64,000 nucleotides of DNA from the NCBI GenBank assembly GCA_026936335.1, contig JAPMXV010000071.1, positions 228,756 through 292,755 on the forward strand, in the 5' to 3' direction. Source of the DNA: Mantamonas sphyraenae (lineage: Eukaryota > CRuMs > Mantamonadidae). Positions 51,129-61,700 of this stretch are shown here, piece by piece. How positions within the stretch are numbered: the first letter of the stretch is position 1; each line of letters opens with the position of its first letter. Made by a program: the position numbers and the translations under genes. The notes beneath the pieces were generated by a model that was given only the letters and a program-made list of their open reading frames with translations, did no database searches and was not told where the DNA came from.

Positions 51129-53351
51129 ATGAAGTCGTTTGCAGTGCGTGCCATGGTCAGCCGAAAGAGGGAGGCGGAGTTTCGCGAGGAGTCATGGGCG
51201 CAACGTGACGATGTGGAAGTGGAACGGGTCGGGAACAGCGTGTGGATGTTGCAGGTGTCTGGCCTGGCGGGAAAAGTGCTGGTCAGTATTTGCACAGTGG
51301 TAGGTCCGCTGAGCTTCCACGCAGGTGCAGTGGTGTTTGCAGATGAAGCCGATGAGGCGGCAGAGGTTTTGGATGCATTTGGACACAATGAGGCGCTGGC
51401 AGAGTTTGTGGTTGTGCATCGGGGAGAGCTGGACGAAGGACTGGAGTCTGTGTGCAAGGCGTACAGGTGTCATGAACTGCAAGGAGGGGTGGAGGCGCTG
51501 GTTGATGCGCTGTTGGTGATGGTGGAGGCAATGATTGAGAGCGAGCGCAAGTCCTTGGCGTGGTGTACGGTGGTGTCGGACGTGGACGGGGCGGTGAAAG
51601 CGCTTGTGGAAGGCGAGTCTGCAGACCAGGTGATTCGGGAAGAAAGGACGCCGCTGGTGCTTGTGTGCGCAGCGTTGGGGGAGGAAGACATGATGCGGGT
51701 GCTGCTGGAGAATGGGGCGCCTGTGAATGTGAGCAAGGCGGATGGGGGGACGCCGCTGATGCTTGCGGCACAAAAGTCGCACACAGGGTGTGTCAAGGTT
51801 CTTCTGGAGCACGGGGCGGCAGTGAACGCCCAGAAAACAACGGGTTGGACGGCGGTGATGTACGCCTCGCAGAACGGGCACGTGGATTGTCTGCGCGTGC
51901 TGTTGGAGCACGGTGGGGACGCAACCGCAACGCTGCCAAACGGATGGGGAGCGGTGTTCAGTGCGGCCAAGTACGGCAACCTGGAGTGTATGGCATTGTT
52001 GGTGGAGCACGGGGCTGAGATCAACGCACACGCAATGGCCATTGGGACGACGCCTTTGTACGTTGCCACGGGGAACGGGCATGCAGAGATGGTGGACTGG
52101 ATGCTGGAGCATGGTGCGGATTCAGGTGCAGTACTGTTGAATGGGAGGCCTGTGGTGTCAACAGCGATTCGCAAGTTCCAAGGGCCAACAGAGAGCAAGT
52201 GGCCGACGTACTCGGTGTTTCTGCGGCGTGGCGTGCTGCAGGTGCTGAACACACTGATGATGGATTCGCGGAGAGAGGTGGAACAGGACATGTGGAATGA
52301 GATGCTGGAGATTCTTCCACATGTGCCGTGGGTGGACCAGGTGACGGTGACGTTTGGGGTGTTTGGTGGCGAGCGGATGATGGCATTGGCACGGGCGCTG
52401 CGCGCAAGCCCGCACGTGGACAAGTTACAGCTGGGATATGGTACACTGACGACAGACGGCGCAGAAGTGCTGTGCGTTCCGAGCCTCATGGCTGTGACAC
52501 TGGTGGACACAGAAGTTGCGGACGCAGCGGCGCTGGGAGAGGCGCTGAAGAGGAGCAACGTGCAGCACTTGTCGCTAGAGCGAGCAGGGGCTGTGGGTGA
52601 AGTGGTGGAGGTGTTGGCAAAGGCGATTCCAGAGTCGAGATTGTGCGCGCTTTGCATCGACGAATGTTTCGTGGGCACGGTGGCGGCGAGGGCAGTGGGA
52701 CGAATGCTGAAGCAACAATCGAGGATGCACACGCTGGAGCTGAGCAACTGCCATCTGGGAGAGGAGGGAGGCAAAGCGGTGGTGAGTGCAGTCGCGGCGA
52801 ACAGGGGGTTGGAGTGGGTAAATTTCGAACCGTGCGAGGGAATCGGGGACGCCGTGGAGGTCAACCGGGGGGTTGTGTGGGCGTGCGGCGAGTATGTGGT
52901 GAGCAATGCGCACAAGGCACAGTCGATGGTGGAGCGTATCAAGGCTGGGAACGTGCGAGGTGTGGAGAGGCTGTTGAAGTGGGGTGTACGACCGAATGTG
53001 GGTGTTGGAGACAAGGGGAACGCGTTGATTGTGGCAGTGGAGCACGAGAGGGATGGGGTGGTGGAGCTGCTGCACGCGTGGGGTGCGGACGCGCACGAGC
53101 GTGTGCAGTCGCGAAGTGCAGCGTCTGTGGCCAAGGGGATGGGCTGGAGGAGGAATTGGCATTGGATGTGGGGCGCAGAGGTGGACGAGGTGGTGGAGGT
53201 GGCGTTGGTGATGAACGAGGAGGAGAGGGAGGTGATGTTTGAGTGTGGCGGGATGGAGGAGTATGTGGAGAGAGGTGGGTGGGATGGATGGGTGACACTG
53301 CCGGATGAGGTGATGGAGAGGGTGTTGCGGTGGGTGGGGACGGGAGGGTGA
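51129..53351 (+). CDS. Ankyrin/leucine-rich repeat protein
   Basis: Single exon, 740 residues from the ATG at 51129 (a second ATG at 51153 is in better context). The N-terminal about 150 residues are not recognised. Ankyrin repeats follow (TPLVLVCAALGEEDMMRVLL, TPLMLAAQKSHTGCVKVLLE, TAVMYASQNGHVDCLRVLLE, TPLYVATGNGHAEMVDWMLE). A leucine-rich, RNI-like part spans about 400-590 (SRMHTLELSNCHLGEEGGKA). A short second ankyrin pair (NVRGVERLLKWGVRPNVGVG, ALIVAVEHERDGVVELLHAW) comes next. The last 55 residues have the family motif VMNEEEREVMFECGGMEEY plus VTLPDEVMERVL. The gene is divergent from the small membrane protein by 55 bp. It is the likely parent type of the two broken tails nearer the telomere. 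Confidence 0.84.
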   Translation: MKSFAVRAMVSRKREAEFREESWAQRDDVEVERVGNSVWMLQVSGLAGKVLVSICTVVGPLSFHAGAVVFADEADEAAEVLDAFGHNEALAEFVVVHRGELDEGLESVCKAYRCHELQGGVEALVDALLVMVEAMIESERKSLAWCTVVSDVDGAVKALVEGESADQVIREERTPLVLVCAALGEEDMMRVLLENGAPVNVSKADGGTPLMLAAQKSHTGCVKVLLEHGAAVNAQKTTGWTAVMYASQNGHVDCLRVLLEHGGDATATLPNGWGAVFSAAKYGNLECMALLVEHGAEINAHAMAIGTTPLYVATGNGHAEMVDWMLEHGADSGAVLLNGRPVVSTAIRKFQGPTESKWPTYSVFLRRGVLQVLNTLMMDSRREVEQDMWNEMLEILPHVPWVDQVTVTFGVFGGERMMALARALRASPHVDKLQLGYGTLTTDGAEVLCVPSLMAVTLVDTEVADAAALGEALKRSNVQHLSLERAGAVGEVVEVLAKAIPESRLCALCIDECFVGTVAARAVGRMLKQQSRMHTLELSNCHLGEEGGKAVVSAVAANRGLEWVNFEPCEGIGDAVEVNRGVVWACGEYVVSNAHKAQSMVERIKAGNVRGVERLLKWGVRPNVGVGDKGNALIVAVEHERDGVVELLHAWGADAHERVQSRSAASVAKGMGWRRNWHWMWGAEVDEVVEVALVMNEEEREVMFECGGMEEYVERGGWDGWVTLPDEVMERVLRWVGTGG

Positions 53352-53428
53352 GGGTGGAAGGGGAGTGGGAGGGCGGGGTGGAGCGCCAACAAAACCACAC
53401 TTTTTTTTGAGGAGGAAGCAAAACCAAA

Positions 53429-54631
53429 ATGCACTCAGCCGCGGTTGCACCATCAGACACACCACGTGCGGTGGACGATTCGGGAGAGAGCGGGTGCATG
53501 AAGTTTATTGAGGGCCAGTATGTGCCGGAAAAGGCAGCACCGAGCGAGGAGGAGCTGGCAAAGCACTGCTGGCCGGCTGGTTGGCTGCATCTGGTGCACT
53601 ACCGCAACAAGCTGTTTGCTGTGACGCTGATGGGCCTTCTGACGTGGGCGTGGTGGTTCCCCGTGATGGAGGCGACGCAGAGCTGGCACCATTTCAACGA
53701 CAAGTACTACATGACGCTGGTGATGATCTTTGGGTCGATGATTGCGGGCGGGACGTCGGAGGGAGGAGCCAGCGTGGCGTTTCCTGTGATGACGCTTGTG
53801 TTTAGCATCGCACCAGCCGTGGCGCGTGACTTTTCACTGATGATCCAGAGCGTGGGGATGACTGCGGCCGCGTTTACGATCCTGTACATGCAGGTGATGG
53901 TGGAGCGGAACGCGATGCTGTGGACAAACTTGGGTGGGGTGATTGGAGTGTGCACAGGGCTGACGTTTGTGGCACCCAACCTGTCGCCGGCTGTAACCAA
54001 GATGGCGTTCGTTTCGGCGTGGTTTACGTTTGCGGTGGCGCTGTTCTACCTGAACCGGATCCGGGACCGGCCGGTGTTTCTGCGCATCCCAAATGTGACT
54101 GCAGGAAACAAGGCGACCCTGTTTGGGGTGGGCATCATCGGCGGCGTGCTGACGTCGATTGCTGGGAGCGGAATCGACATTGCGTCGTTTGCGTGCCTGA
54201 CTCTGGTCTTTCGCATCAGCGAAAAGACAGCTACGCCGACGTCTGTGGTGCTCATGGCGACCAACACAGTGGTCGGGTTCCTGTGGCAACTTCTGGTGAT
54301 GGGTGTGCAGCAGGAATCGTGGGGGTTTTTCCTTGTGTGCGCGCCGGTGGTGTGCTACGGAGCACCGTTGGGAGCGTTTCTGGCGTCTTATATCCATCGA
54401 CTGGTGTACGCTGGGTTTGTGTATGTCACGGACACGGTGCAGTTTGTTGGGGCGCTGATTATCGTGAAGCAGACGGCGACGACGTGGCTGATCACGGCGA
54501 TGACGATTGTGGGTGGGATTGGGTTGTTTTCGTATGCCATTCACTATGGACAGGGGTATTTGGATCGCATGTTGGAGGCGGAGTTGGAGAAGAACCCGGA
54601 GAATGTGGTGGTGGGGGGAGGGAAGGCGTGA
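53429..54631 (+). CDS. TauE/SafE (TSUP) family membrane transporter
   Basis: Single exon, 400 residues with about nine hydrophobic segments. The two TSUP half-repeats are visible: FGSMIAGGTSEGGASVAFPV early and GVGIIGGVLTSIAGSGIDIA in the second half. Both carry the glycine-rich G-x-G-S/T pattern that lines the substrate path. The polar N terminus of about 60 residues is cytosolic. TSUP members export sulfite, sulfoacetate or other small organosulfur anions, but substrate cannot be read from the sequence. Short sequence at the end (YGQGYLDRMLEAELEKNPEN) is helical. It is the last intact core gene before the duplicated subtelomeric blocks. Confidence 0.86.
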   Translation: MHSAAVAPSDTPRAVDDSGESGCMKFIEGQYVPEKAAPSEEELAKHCWPAGWLHLVHYRNKLFAVTLMGLLTWAWWFPVMEATQSWHHFNDKYYMTLVMIFGSMIAGGTSEGGASVAFPVMTLVFSIAPAVARDFSLMIQSVGMTAAAFTILYMQVMVERNAMLWTNLGGVIGVCTGLTFVAPNLSPAVTKMAFVSAWFTFAVALFYLNRIRDRPVFLRIPNVTAGNKATLFGVGIIGGVLTSIAGSGIDIASFACLTLVFRISEKTATPTSVVLMATNTVVGFLWQLLVMGVQQESWGFFLVCAPVVCYGAPLGAFLASYIHRLVYAGFVYVTDTVQFVGALIIVKQTATTWLITAMTIVGGIGLFSYAIHYGQGYLDRMLEAELEKNPENVVVGGGKA

Positions 54632-54731
54632 AAGTGGTTTGCGCCGCTGGCGTGAAAGTGGTTTGCGTTTGCGCCCGAAAGAAGGCCTAGGAGTTCATTT
54701 GTGCAGTTTTGGTCACCATTGTTTGTCAGGT

Positions 54732-54877
54732 GGGGGGGGGGGGAGAGAGGGGAGGCGATGTTTGAGTGTGGAGGGATGGAGGAGTATGTGGAGAGAGGAC
54801 GGTGGGAAGGGTGGGTGACACTGCCGGATGAGGTGATGGAGAGGGTAATTGAGTGGGTGGGGAGAGGTGCGGAATGA
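54732..54877 (+). pseudogene. Broken 3' tail of an ankyrin-family gene (copy 1)
   Basis: From 54752 the plus strand reads EAMFECGGMEEYVERGRW then VTLPDEVMERVIEWVGR and a TGA at 54875-54877, matching the end of the ankyrin/LRR protein. Nothing recognisable of the gene lies upstream; the homology begins right after a run of 12 G residues (54732-54743). It faces the 3' end of the X1 gene, whose stop is 8 bp away. Confidence 0.82.
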
Positions 54878-54885
54878 AGGGTGGT

Positions 54886-57800
54886 TCATTCGAGGCGTTG
54901 GCGTTTGGAGGAGGAGGAGGAGGAGGAGGAGGAGGAGGAAGGGTCTTTGCGTTTGGGGAGGGTGAAGAGGGGGATGGGGTAGGCGTTGACGAGTGCGACG
55001 GTGGTGGGGCGGGTGGTGATGTGGGGTGTGATGCGGTCGATGAGGGTGTGGAGGAGGCTGTGCAGTGTGGCGTCGCTGGGTTTGGGTTTGTCAACCCAGG
55101 CGATCTTGAGGGAGAGGGCGGTGACACCGCGAGTGAGGGTGGCGCTGATGGCACCTTGCACCAGCTTGTAGGTGAGATGTGGCCTGAGGAGGCGGACAAA
55201 GAAGGCCAGGTCGACAGGCGGCACGCCAACGTTGCCCAGCGCCAGGATGATGTGTCGCACCAGGGACCTCAGGCTGCCGTTGTTGGTCAGCTCACGCAGT
55301 GCCTGGTGCTCGTGTGTGTGCTGAAGGCGAGGGTGCTTGGCTGCGCGTGCCTTCATGTGTGCCAGCAGCGTCTGGAACTCTCGCGCCGTGCAGCTGCCAC
55401 GCTCGTCGTTGTGCAGGTATGTGCTCCAGCCTCTGCGCACAGACACAGGATGCCACTTCTCCATGTTGGTGGTGGTAAGGTGGTGGTCGTAGTCGCATTG
55501 TGTCCAGTGTGGGTCGCTGTCGTTGTCAGCAGGGCGTCGTGCTTTCTGCAGCCACAGCTGGGTCTGCTGGTGCTCCTTCCAGGTGCTGGGATGGGTCCTG
55601 TTGCCGAGTGTGTCCATCTCTGTCATGAGCATGTGGAGGAGGGCGTAGTTGGGGTCGCCGTGGTCGTGTGGCTCCTCCAGCCAGCACACCTTCAACCCAG
55701 CCTTTGTCACACCCATGGCCAGACCAGCGTGGAGGATGGCAAGGCTGCACGCCTTTTGATCAATGTCACGGCCGAGAAGGGTGAGGCAGAAGGCCATGTC
55801 GCCCTGGGAGAGGGGAATGATGCCCAGAGCGAGCTGAATCTGTCGGATCAGCGCCAACAGGGTGCCATGGCAGACCACAACACGCGCCTGCAGGATCAGC
55901 AGGTCGCGGATGTCGTTCATGGGATGCTCATTGACCAGAGTGTGCATGCGATTCAGCAGTGCCGTGTGCTCCTTCTTGTTTCTGTGGCTGCGCTCGCTCT
56001 TGCGCCAGTGAGTCCAGCCACTGCGCACAACGCCATCTGGCAGTCCATCCTCCACGGCCATCATCTTCTCCTCGTCTGTGGGCTCGGGCAGAACAAGCTC
56101 GGGAATGCGGAGGAAGTTGACGGCGTCGAAGGTGGTTGGACGGTTCGTGATGTGGGGTGTGATGCGGTCGATGAGGGTGTGGAGGAGGGTGTGCAGTGTG
56201 GCGTCGCTGGGTTTGAGGTTATCGAGCCAGGCGATCTTGAGGGAGAGTGAGGTGACACCACGGGTGAGGGATTTGCTGATGGCAGGGGAGAACTGCTGGT
56301 AGGTGAGCTGTGGTCTGAGGAGGCGGACAAAGAAGGCCAGGTCGACAGGCGGCACGCCAACGTTGCCCAGCGCCAGGACGATGTGACGCACCAGGGACAT
56401 CAGGCTGCCGTTGTTGATCAGTTCACGCAGTGCATAGTGCTCGCGTGTGTGCTGATGGCGAGGGTGCTTGGCAGCGCGTGTCTGCATGTGTACCAGCAGC
56501 GTCTGGAACTCCCGCGCCGTGCAGCTGCCACGCTCGTCGCTTGTTGGAGCATAGCTCCAGCCACTGCGCACAGACTCAGATTGCCACTTGTCCACCTTGG
56601 TGGTGGTGAGGTGGTGGTCGTAGTCACATTGTGTCCAGTGTGGGTCGCTGTCGTTGTCAGCAGGGCGTCGTGCTTTCTGCAGCCACAGCTGGGTCTGCTG
56701 GTGCTCCTTCCAGGTGATGGGATGGGGTCTGTCACCGAGTGTGTCCATCTCTGTCATGAGCAGGTGGAGGAGGGCGTAGTTGGGGTCGCCGTGGTCGTGT
56801 GGCTCCTCCAGCCAGCCCACCTTCAACCCAGACTTTGTCACACCCATGGCCAGACCAGCGTGGCGAATGGCAGCGCTGCACGCGTATTGATCCACCTCAC
56901 GGCCGAGAACGGTGAGGCAGAGTGCCATGTCGCCCTGGGAAAGGGGAATGTTACCCAGAGCGAGCTGAATCTGTCGGACAAGCGTGATCAGGGTGCCGTG
57001 GCAGACCAGAACACGCGCCTGCAGGGTCATGAGGTCGGAGATGTCGTCGATGGGATGCTCGTTGGCCAGGCTGTGCATGTGGTTCAGCAGTGCCGTGTGC
57101 TCCTTCTTGTTGCTGTGGCTGCGCTCTTCACTGCGCCAGTTCATCGACCACCCTTTGCGCGCAACATCATCTGGCAACTTGTTCGTCTTGTCCACGCCTG
57201 TGTTCTTCCGTGCGCCGGTGTCTCCGTTCTTGGCCATCCTTGCCCGTGTGCTCGACGTTCCTGTCTCGGTGCCACTGCCAGCCGTGACCCTGAGCCTGCG
57301 CTGTCCGCAGCCCTTCAACTTCTGTGGACCAGTACGGCGGCTGCTGAGGCCTCTGCGTCGTTGTGTGTGGCCTCCTCTTGTGCGTCTTGGCTGCCATTCG
57401 GCCTTGTCCTCCTGTTCCAAGTCGTCTGCGTCGTCGTCGCTGTCGTCTTGCAGCATGTACTCCTCATCCATGGCATCACCAGCGTCTGCATTGCTGAGTG
57501 AGCCCCGAGTTTCCATCTCGTCCTCAACGTGCTGCTGGGGTGCGTCGTCTGCCTCGCCGTCTTCTTCGTACGCCTCCATCCCTGAGCTGGTCATCCACTC
57601 TGAGATGCTGGAGATTGTCCGTGGTTCACGATGGCCAAAGTTCAGGAACATCAGGTCCTCCACGTCGCCGGTGTCATGTGTGTGTGTGTCCTGGTCTGCG
57701 TTGTCGTCGTCGCTGTCTCCAGTCTGCCGTGTGGCCTGTTGGGAGGAGGACGACGATGTGGTGGTGGATGTGGTCCGTGTGATGCCGACAAAGGCAGGGC

Positions 57801-58476
57801 TGATGCGTTTCGGGACGCGGTTGTGGTTTGTTGTGGGTTGAGCAGGCGGAGGGTGCAACGGAGTCTGAGCGAAGTGCATCTGGGCGGTTTGTCGCGGCTG
57901 AGGAGGCGGCGGAGGAGGGTAGGCGTAGTATGGGTGGCCCTGAGAAGCATACGCGTGGTACTGCTGAGGATGGGTGTTGACAGGGACCCAGATGATGGGT
58001 GGTTGTGGATGCTGGTACGGGTTTTGTACGCCTTGGACGGGCAGCATGTTCGGAAACGGCTGGGTAGCCATGGGAGGGACCATGTACCCATAGCTGTGGG
58101 GGAGACGCGGAGGGGCAAGGCGGGGTGGGAGCGGCGAGCGGAAGCCGGTGTGGACGCCGTCAGAGCAGAAGCAGGGTGAAGGGAGGCTGGAACGAGCAGA
58201 GAGGGAAAATCGGAGGAGATTGGCAGACGGGGAAACTGGCAACGGAGAGGGCAGTGACAGGGGAGAGGGGATCGGAGAAGAGCGGAGAAGGCAGCGACGG
58301 TGGTGCTGGGGAAGTGGAGATGCAGGGGAGGAGTGCAGGGAAGCGACGGAGTCATGGAGGAGGCAAGGAAGCGGGAGAAGCGGGCAGTCAGAAAACGGAG
58401 TGGAAGGCAGAACGCACGCTGGGTAGGTGTTGGGTGTGTGTTGTTGCTTCGGAGTGTCTGAGTAGTCCTTGTCCAT
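54886..58476 (-). CDS. Subtelomeric family X repeat protein (X1, two modules)
   Basis: Not recognised. Exon 1 (58476-58418) and exon 2 (58093-54886) join in phase 2, reading PNTYP-A-YGYMVPPM, for 1,088 residues. The 324-nt intron is conserved in the sister copy. Order: a Pro/Gln/Tyr/His-rich leader (QNPYQHPQPPIIWVPVNTHP); an acidic then Arg-rich middle (about 150-300); two tandem modules of about 376 residues; and a basic, nuclear-signal-like end (LPKRKDP, poly-Ser, KRQRLE). Each module has two related halves. Half A contains LVRQIQLALGNIPLSQGDMA and GLKVGWLEEPHDHGDPNYAL. Half B contains LVRHIVLALGNVGVPPVDLA and LKIAWLDNLKPSDATLHTLL. Both halves start with an RSGW/RKGW sequence. No enzyme motif, signal peptide or membrane segment seen. 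A nuclear scaffold or nucleic-acid binder is a guess. Confidence 0.75.
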   Translation of the reverse strand: MDKDYSDTPKQQHTPNTYPACVLPSTPFSDCPLLPLPCLLHDSVASLHSSPASPLPQHHRRCLLRSSPIPSPLSLPSPLPVSPSANLLRFSLSARSSLPSPCFCSDGVHTGFRSPLPPRLAPPRLPHSYGYMVPPMATQPFPNMLPVQGVQNPYQHPQPPIIWVPVNTHPQQYHAYASQGHPYYAYPPPPPPQPRQTAQMHFAQTPLHPPPAQPTTNHNRVPKRISPAFVGITRTTSTTTSSSSSQQATRQTGDSDDDNADQDTHTHDTGDVEDLMFLNFGHREPRTISSISEWMTSSGMEAYEEDGEADDAPQQHVEDEMETRGSLSNADAGDAMDEEYMLQDDSDDDADDLEQEDKAEWQPRRTRGGHTQRRRGLSSRRTGPQKLKGCGQRRLRVTAGSGTETGTSSTRARMAKNGDTGARKNTGVDKTNKLPDDVARKGWSMNWRSEERSHSNKKEHTALLNHMHSLANEHPIDDISDLMTLQARVLVCHGTLITLVRQIQLALGNIPLSQGDMALCLTVLGREVDQYACSAAIRHAGLAMGVTKSGLKVGWLEEPHDHGDPNYALLHLLMTEMDTLGDRPHPITWKEHQQTQLWLQKARRPADNDSDPHWTQCDYDHHLTTTKVDKWQSESVRSGWSYAPTSDERGSCTAREFQTLLVHMQTRAAKHPRHQHTREHYALRELINNGSLMSLVRHIVLALGNVGVPPVDLAFFVRLLRPQLTYQQFSPAISKSLTRGVTSLSLKIAWLDNLKPSDATLHTLLHTLIDRITPHITNRPTTFDAVNFLRIPELVLPEPTDEEKMMAVEDGLPDGVVRSGWTHWRKSERSHRNKKEHTALLNRMHTLVNEHPMNDIRDLLILQARVVVCHGTLLALIRQIQLALGIIPLSQGDMAFCLTLLGRDIDQKACSLAILHAGLAMGVTKAGLKVCWLEEPHDHGDPNYALLHMLMTEMDTLGNRTHPSTWKEHQQTQLWLQKARRPADNDSDPHWTQCDYDHHLTTTNMEKWHPVSVRRGWSTYLHNDERGSCTAREFQTLLAHMKARAAKHPRLQHTHEHQALRELTNNGSLRSLVRHIILALGNVGVPPVDLAFFVRLLRPHLTYKLVQGAISATLTRGVTALSLKIAWVDKPKPSDATLHSLLHTLIDRITPHITTRPTTVALVNAYPIPLFTLPKRKDPSSSSSSSSSSSKRQRLE
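54950..57160 (-). repeat. Two tandem ~1.13-kb modules in X1
   Basis: The module A start (ERSHxNKKEHTALLN) recurs at about 57121 and 55990, 1,131 bp apart. Each module contains the A and B halves of about 190 residues. Confidence 0.85.
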
Positions 58477-58573
58477 GATGGTGGTGATGGTGCTGGAGTG
58501 CATGTGGATTGTGTTGGACAGCTGGAGGGTGGTGTGGGAGTTGGTGATACTTTGGTTGAAGGCGGATGGGTGG

Positions 58574-58747
58574 GGTGCACAGGGGGGCGAGGCTAAAGAG
58601 ACGGGGTTGGTGATGAATGGGGAAGAGGGGGAGGCGATGTTTGGGTGTGGTGGGATAGAGGCGTATGTGGAGAAGGGAGGGTCGGAAGGGTGGGTGACAC
58701 TCCCGGATGAGGTGATGGAGAGGGTGGTTGGGTGGGTGGGGAGGTGA
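58574..58747 (+). pseudogene. Broken 3' tail of an ankyrin-family gene (copy 2)
   Basis: Plus-strand reading WGAQGGEAKETGLVMNGEEG, AMFGCGGIEAYVEKGG, GWVTLPDEVMERVVGWVGR, ending in TGA at 58745-58747. It matches the ankyrin/LRR protein over a slightly longer stretch than copy 1 (its WGAEVDEVVEVALVMNEEER). It lies between the 5' flank of X1 and the 3' end of X2. Confidence 0.82.
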
Positions 58748-58781
58748 GGGTGAGTGGGAGGGAGAGGGAATGAAGAGTGGT

Positions 58782-61700
58782 TCATTCGAGGCGTTGGCGT
58801 TTGGAGGAGGAGGAGGAGGAGGAAGGGTCTTTGCGCTTGGGCAGGGTGAAAGGGGGGATTGGGTAGGCGTTGACGAGTGCGGGGGTGGTGGGACGGGTGG
58901 TGATGTGGGGTGTGATGCGGTCGATGAGGGTGTGGAGGAGGGTGTGCAGTGTGGCGTCGCTGGGTTTGGGGTTGTCGAGCCAGGCGATCTTGAGGGAGAG
59001 GGAGGTGACGCCGCGAGTGAGGGTGACGCTGATGGCCTGTTGAACCTTCTTGTAGGTGAGGCGTGGACGGAGGAGGCGAACAAAGAAGGCCTGATCGACA
59101 GGCGGCACGCCAACATTGCCCAGCGCCAGGATGATGTGTCGCACAAGGGACTGCAGGTTGCCGTTGTTGATCAGCTCACACAGTGCCTGGTGCTCGTGTG
59201 CGTGCTGATGGCGAGGGTGCTTGGCTGCGCGTGCCTTCACGTGTGCCAGCAGCGTCTGGAACTCCCGCGCCGTGCAGCTGCCACGCTCGTCGTTGGGATT
59301 GTGCGTTGCCCAGCCACTGCGCACAGACTCGTTATGCCACTTTTCCACCTCAGTGGTGGTGAGGTGGTGGTCGTAGTCGCATTGTGTCCAGTGTGGGTCG
59401 CTGTCGCTGTCAGCAGGGCGTCGTGCTTTCTGCAGCCACAGCTGGGTCTGCTCGTGCTCCTTCCAGGTGGTGGGATGGGGCCTGTCGCCGAGAGTGTCCA
59501 TCTCTGTCATGAGAAGGTGGAGGAGGGCGTAGTTGGGGTCGCCGTGGTCGTGTGGCTCCTCCAGCCAGCACACCTTCAACCCAGCCTTTGTGATACCCAT
59601 GGCCAGACCAGCGTTCTGGATGGCAGCACTGCACGTATGTTGATCCATGTCACGGCCGAGAAGGGTGAGGCAGAGGGCCATGCCGCCCTGGGAGAGGGGT
59701 GTGTTGCCCACAGCGAGCTGAATCTGTCTGACCAGCGTGCGCAGGGTGCCATGGCAGACCACAACACGTGCCTGAAGGTTCATGAGGTCGGGGATGTCGT
59801 CGATGGGATGGTCATTGGCCAGGGTGTGCATGTGGTTCAGCAGTGCCGTGTGCTCCTTCTTGTTGCTGTGGCTGCGCTCGCTCTTGCGCCAGTTTGTCCA
59901 GCCACTGCAAACAACGCCATCTGGCAGTCCATCCTCCACGACCAACCCATCCTCCTCCGTGGGCTCAGGAAGAATAATCTCGGGGATGTCGAGGGTGTTG
60001 ACTGCGTCGACGGTGGTGGGACGGGTGGTGATGTGGGGTGTGATGCGCTCGATGAGGGTGTGGAGGAGGGTGTGCAGTGTGGCGTCGCTGGGTTTGGGGT
60101 TGTCGAGCCAGGCGATCTTGAGGGAGAGGGAGGTGACACCGCGAGTGAGGGTGTCGCTGATGGCATGTCGTAACTTCTGGTAGGTGAGGTGTGGCCTGAG
60201 GAGGCGGACAAAGAAGGCCAGGTCGACAGGCGGCACGCCAACGTTGCCCAGCGCCAGGATGATGTGTCGCAGCAGGGACAGCAGGCTGCCGTTGTTGATC
60301 AGCTCACGCAGTGTCTGGTGCTCGTGTGTGTGCTGATGGCGAGGGTGCTTGGCTGCGCGTGCCTTCATGTGTGCCAGCAGCGTCTGGAACTCCCGCGCCG
60401 TGCAGCTGCCACGCTCGTCGCTGGGATTGTGCGCTGCCCAGCCACTGCGCACAGGACTCGTTATGCCACTTGTCCATCTCAGTGGTGGTGGGTGGTGGTC
60501 GTAGTCGCATTGTGTCCAATGTGGGTCGCTGTCGTTGTCAGCAGGGCGTCGTGCCTTCTGCAGCCACAGCTGGGTCTGCTTGTGCTCCTTCCAGGTGGTG
60601 GGATGGGATCTGTCGCCAAGTGTGTCCATCTCTGTCATGAGGAGGTGGAGGAGGGCGTAGTTGGGGTCGCCGTGGTCGTGTGGCTCTTCCAGCCAGCACA
60701 CCTTCAACCCAGCCTTTGTCACACCCATGGCCAGACCAGCGTTCTGGATGGCAGCACTGCACGCCTGTTGATCCATGTCACGGCCGAGAAGGGTGAGGCA
60801 GAGGGCCATGTCGCCCTGGGAGAGGGGAATGTTGCCCAGAGCGAGCTGAATCTGTCGGACCAGCGTGCTCAGGGTGCCATGGCAGACCACAACACGTGCC
60901 TGCAGGGTCATGAGGTCGGAGATGTCGTCGATGGGATGCTCGTTGGCCAGATTGTGCATGTGGTTCAGCAGTGCCGTGTGCTCCTTTTTGTTGCTGTGGC
61001 TGCGCTCGTTGCTGCGCCAGGACTTCCAGCCACTGCGCACAACGTCATCTGGCAATCCATCCTCCGCGGCCATCTTCTCCTCCTCAGTGGGCTCAGGAAG
61101 AATAAGCTCGGTGATATCGATGGCGTTGACGGCATCGATGGTGGTGGGGCGGGTGGTGATGTGGGGTGTGATGCGGTCGATGAGGGTGTGGAGGAGGGTG
61201 TGCAGTGTGGCGTCGCTGGATTTGGGGTTGTCAAGCCAGGCGATCTTGAGGGAGAGGGATGTGACACCACGGGTGAGGGTGTTCTTGATGGCACCTTGCA
61301 CCTGCTGGTAGGTGAGTTGAGGTCTGAGGAGGCGGACAAAGAAGGCCAGGTCGACAGGAGGCACGCCAACGTTGCCCAGCGCCAGCATGATGTGTCGCAG
61401 CAGGGACATCTTGCTGCCGTTGTTGATCAACTCACGCAGTGTCTGGTTCTCGTGTGTGTGCTGATGGCGAGGGTACTTGGCTGCGCGTGCCTTCATGTGT
61501 GCCAGCAGCTTCTGGAACTCCCGCGCCGTGCAGCTGCCTCGCTCGTCGTGATTGGCACTGTTCCAGCCACTGCGCACAGACTCAGGATACCACTTGTCCA
61601 CCTCGGTGGTGGTGGTGAGGTGGTGGTCGTAGTCGCATTGTGTCCAGTGTGGGTCGCTGTCGTTGTCAGCAGGGCGTCGTGCTTCCTGCAGCCACAGCTG

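Noticed and set aside
58477-58785. Upstream extension of the X1 frame to an ATG at 58785
   Set aside because: The extension is antisense to the ankyrin tail, is not conserved in X2, and is replaced by a well-phased two-exon start at 58476.
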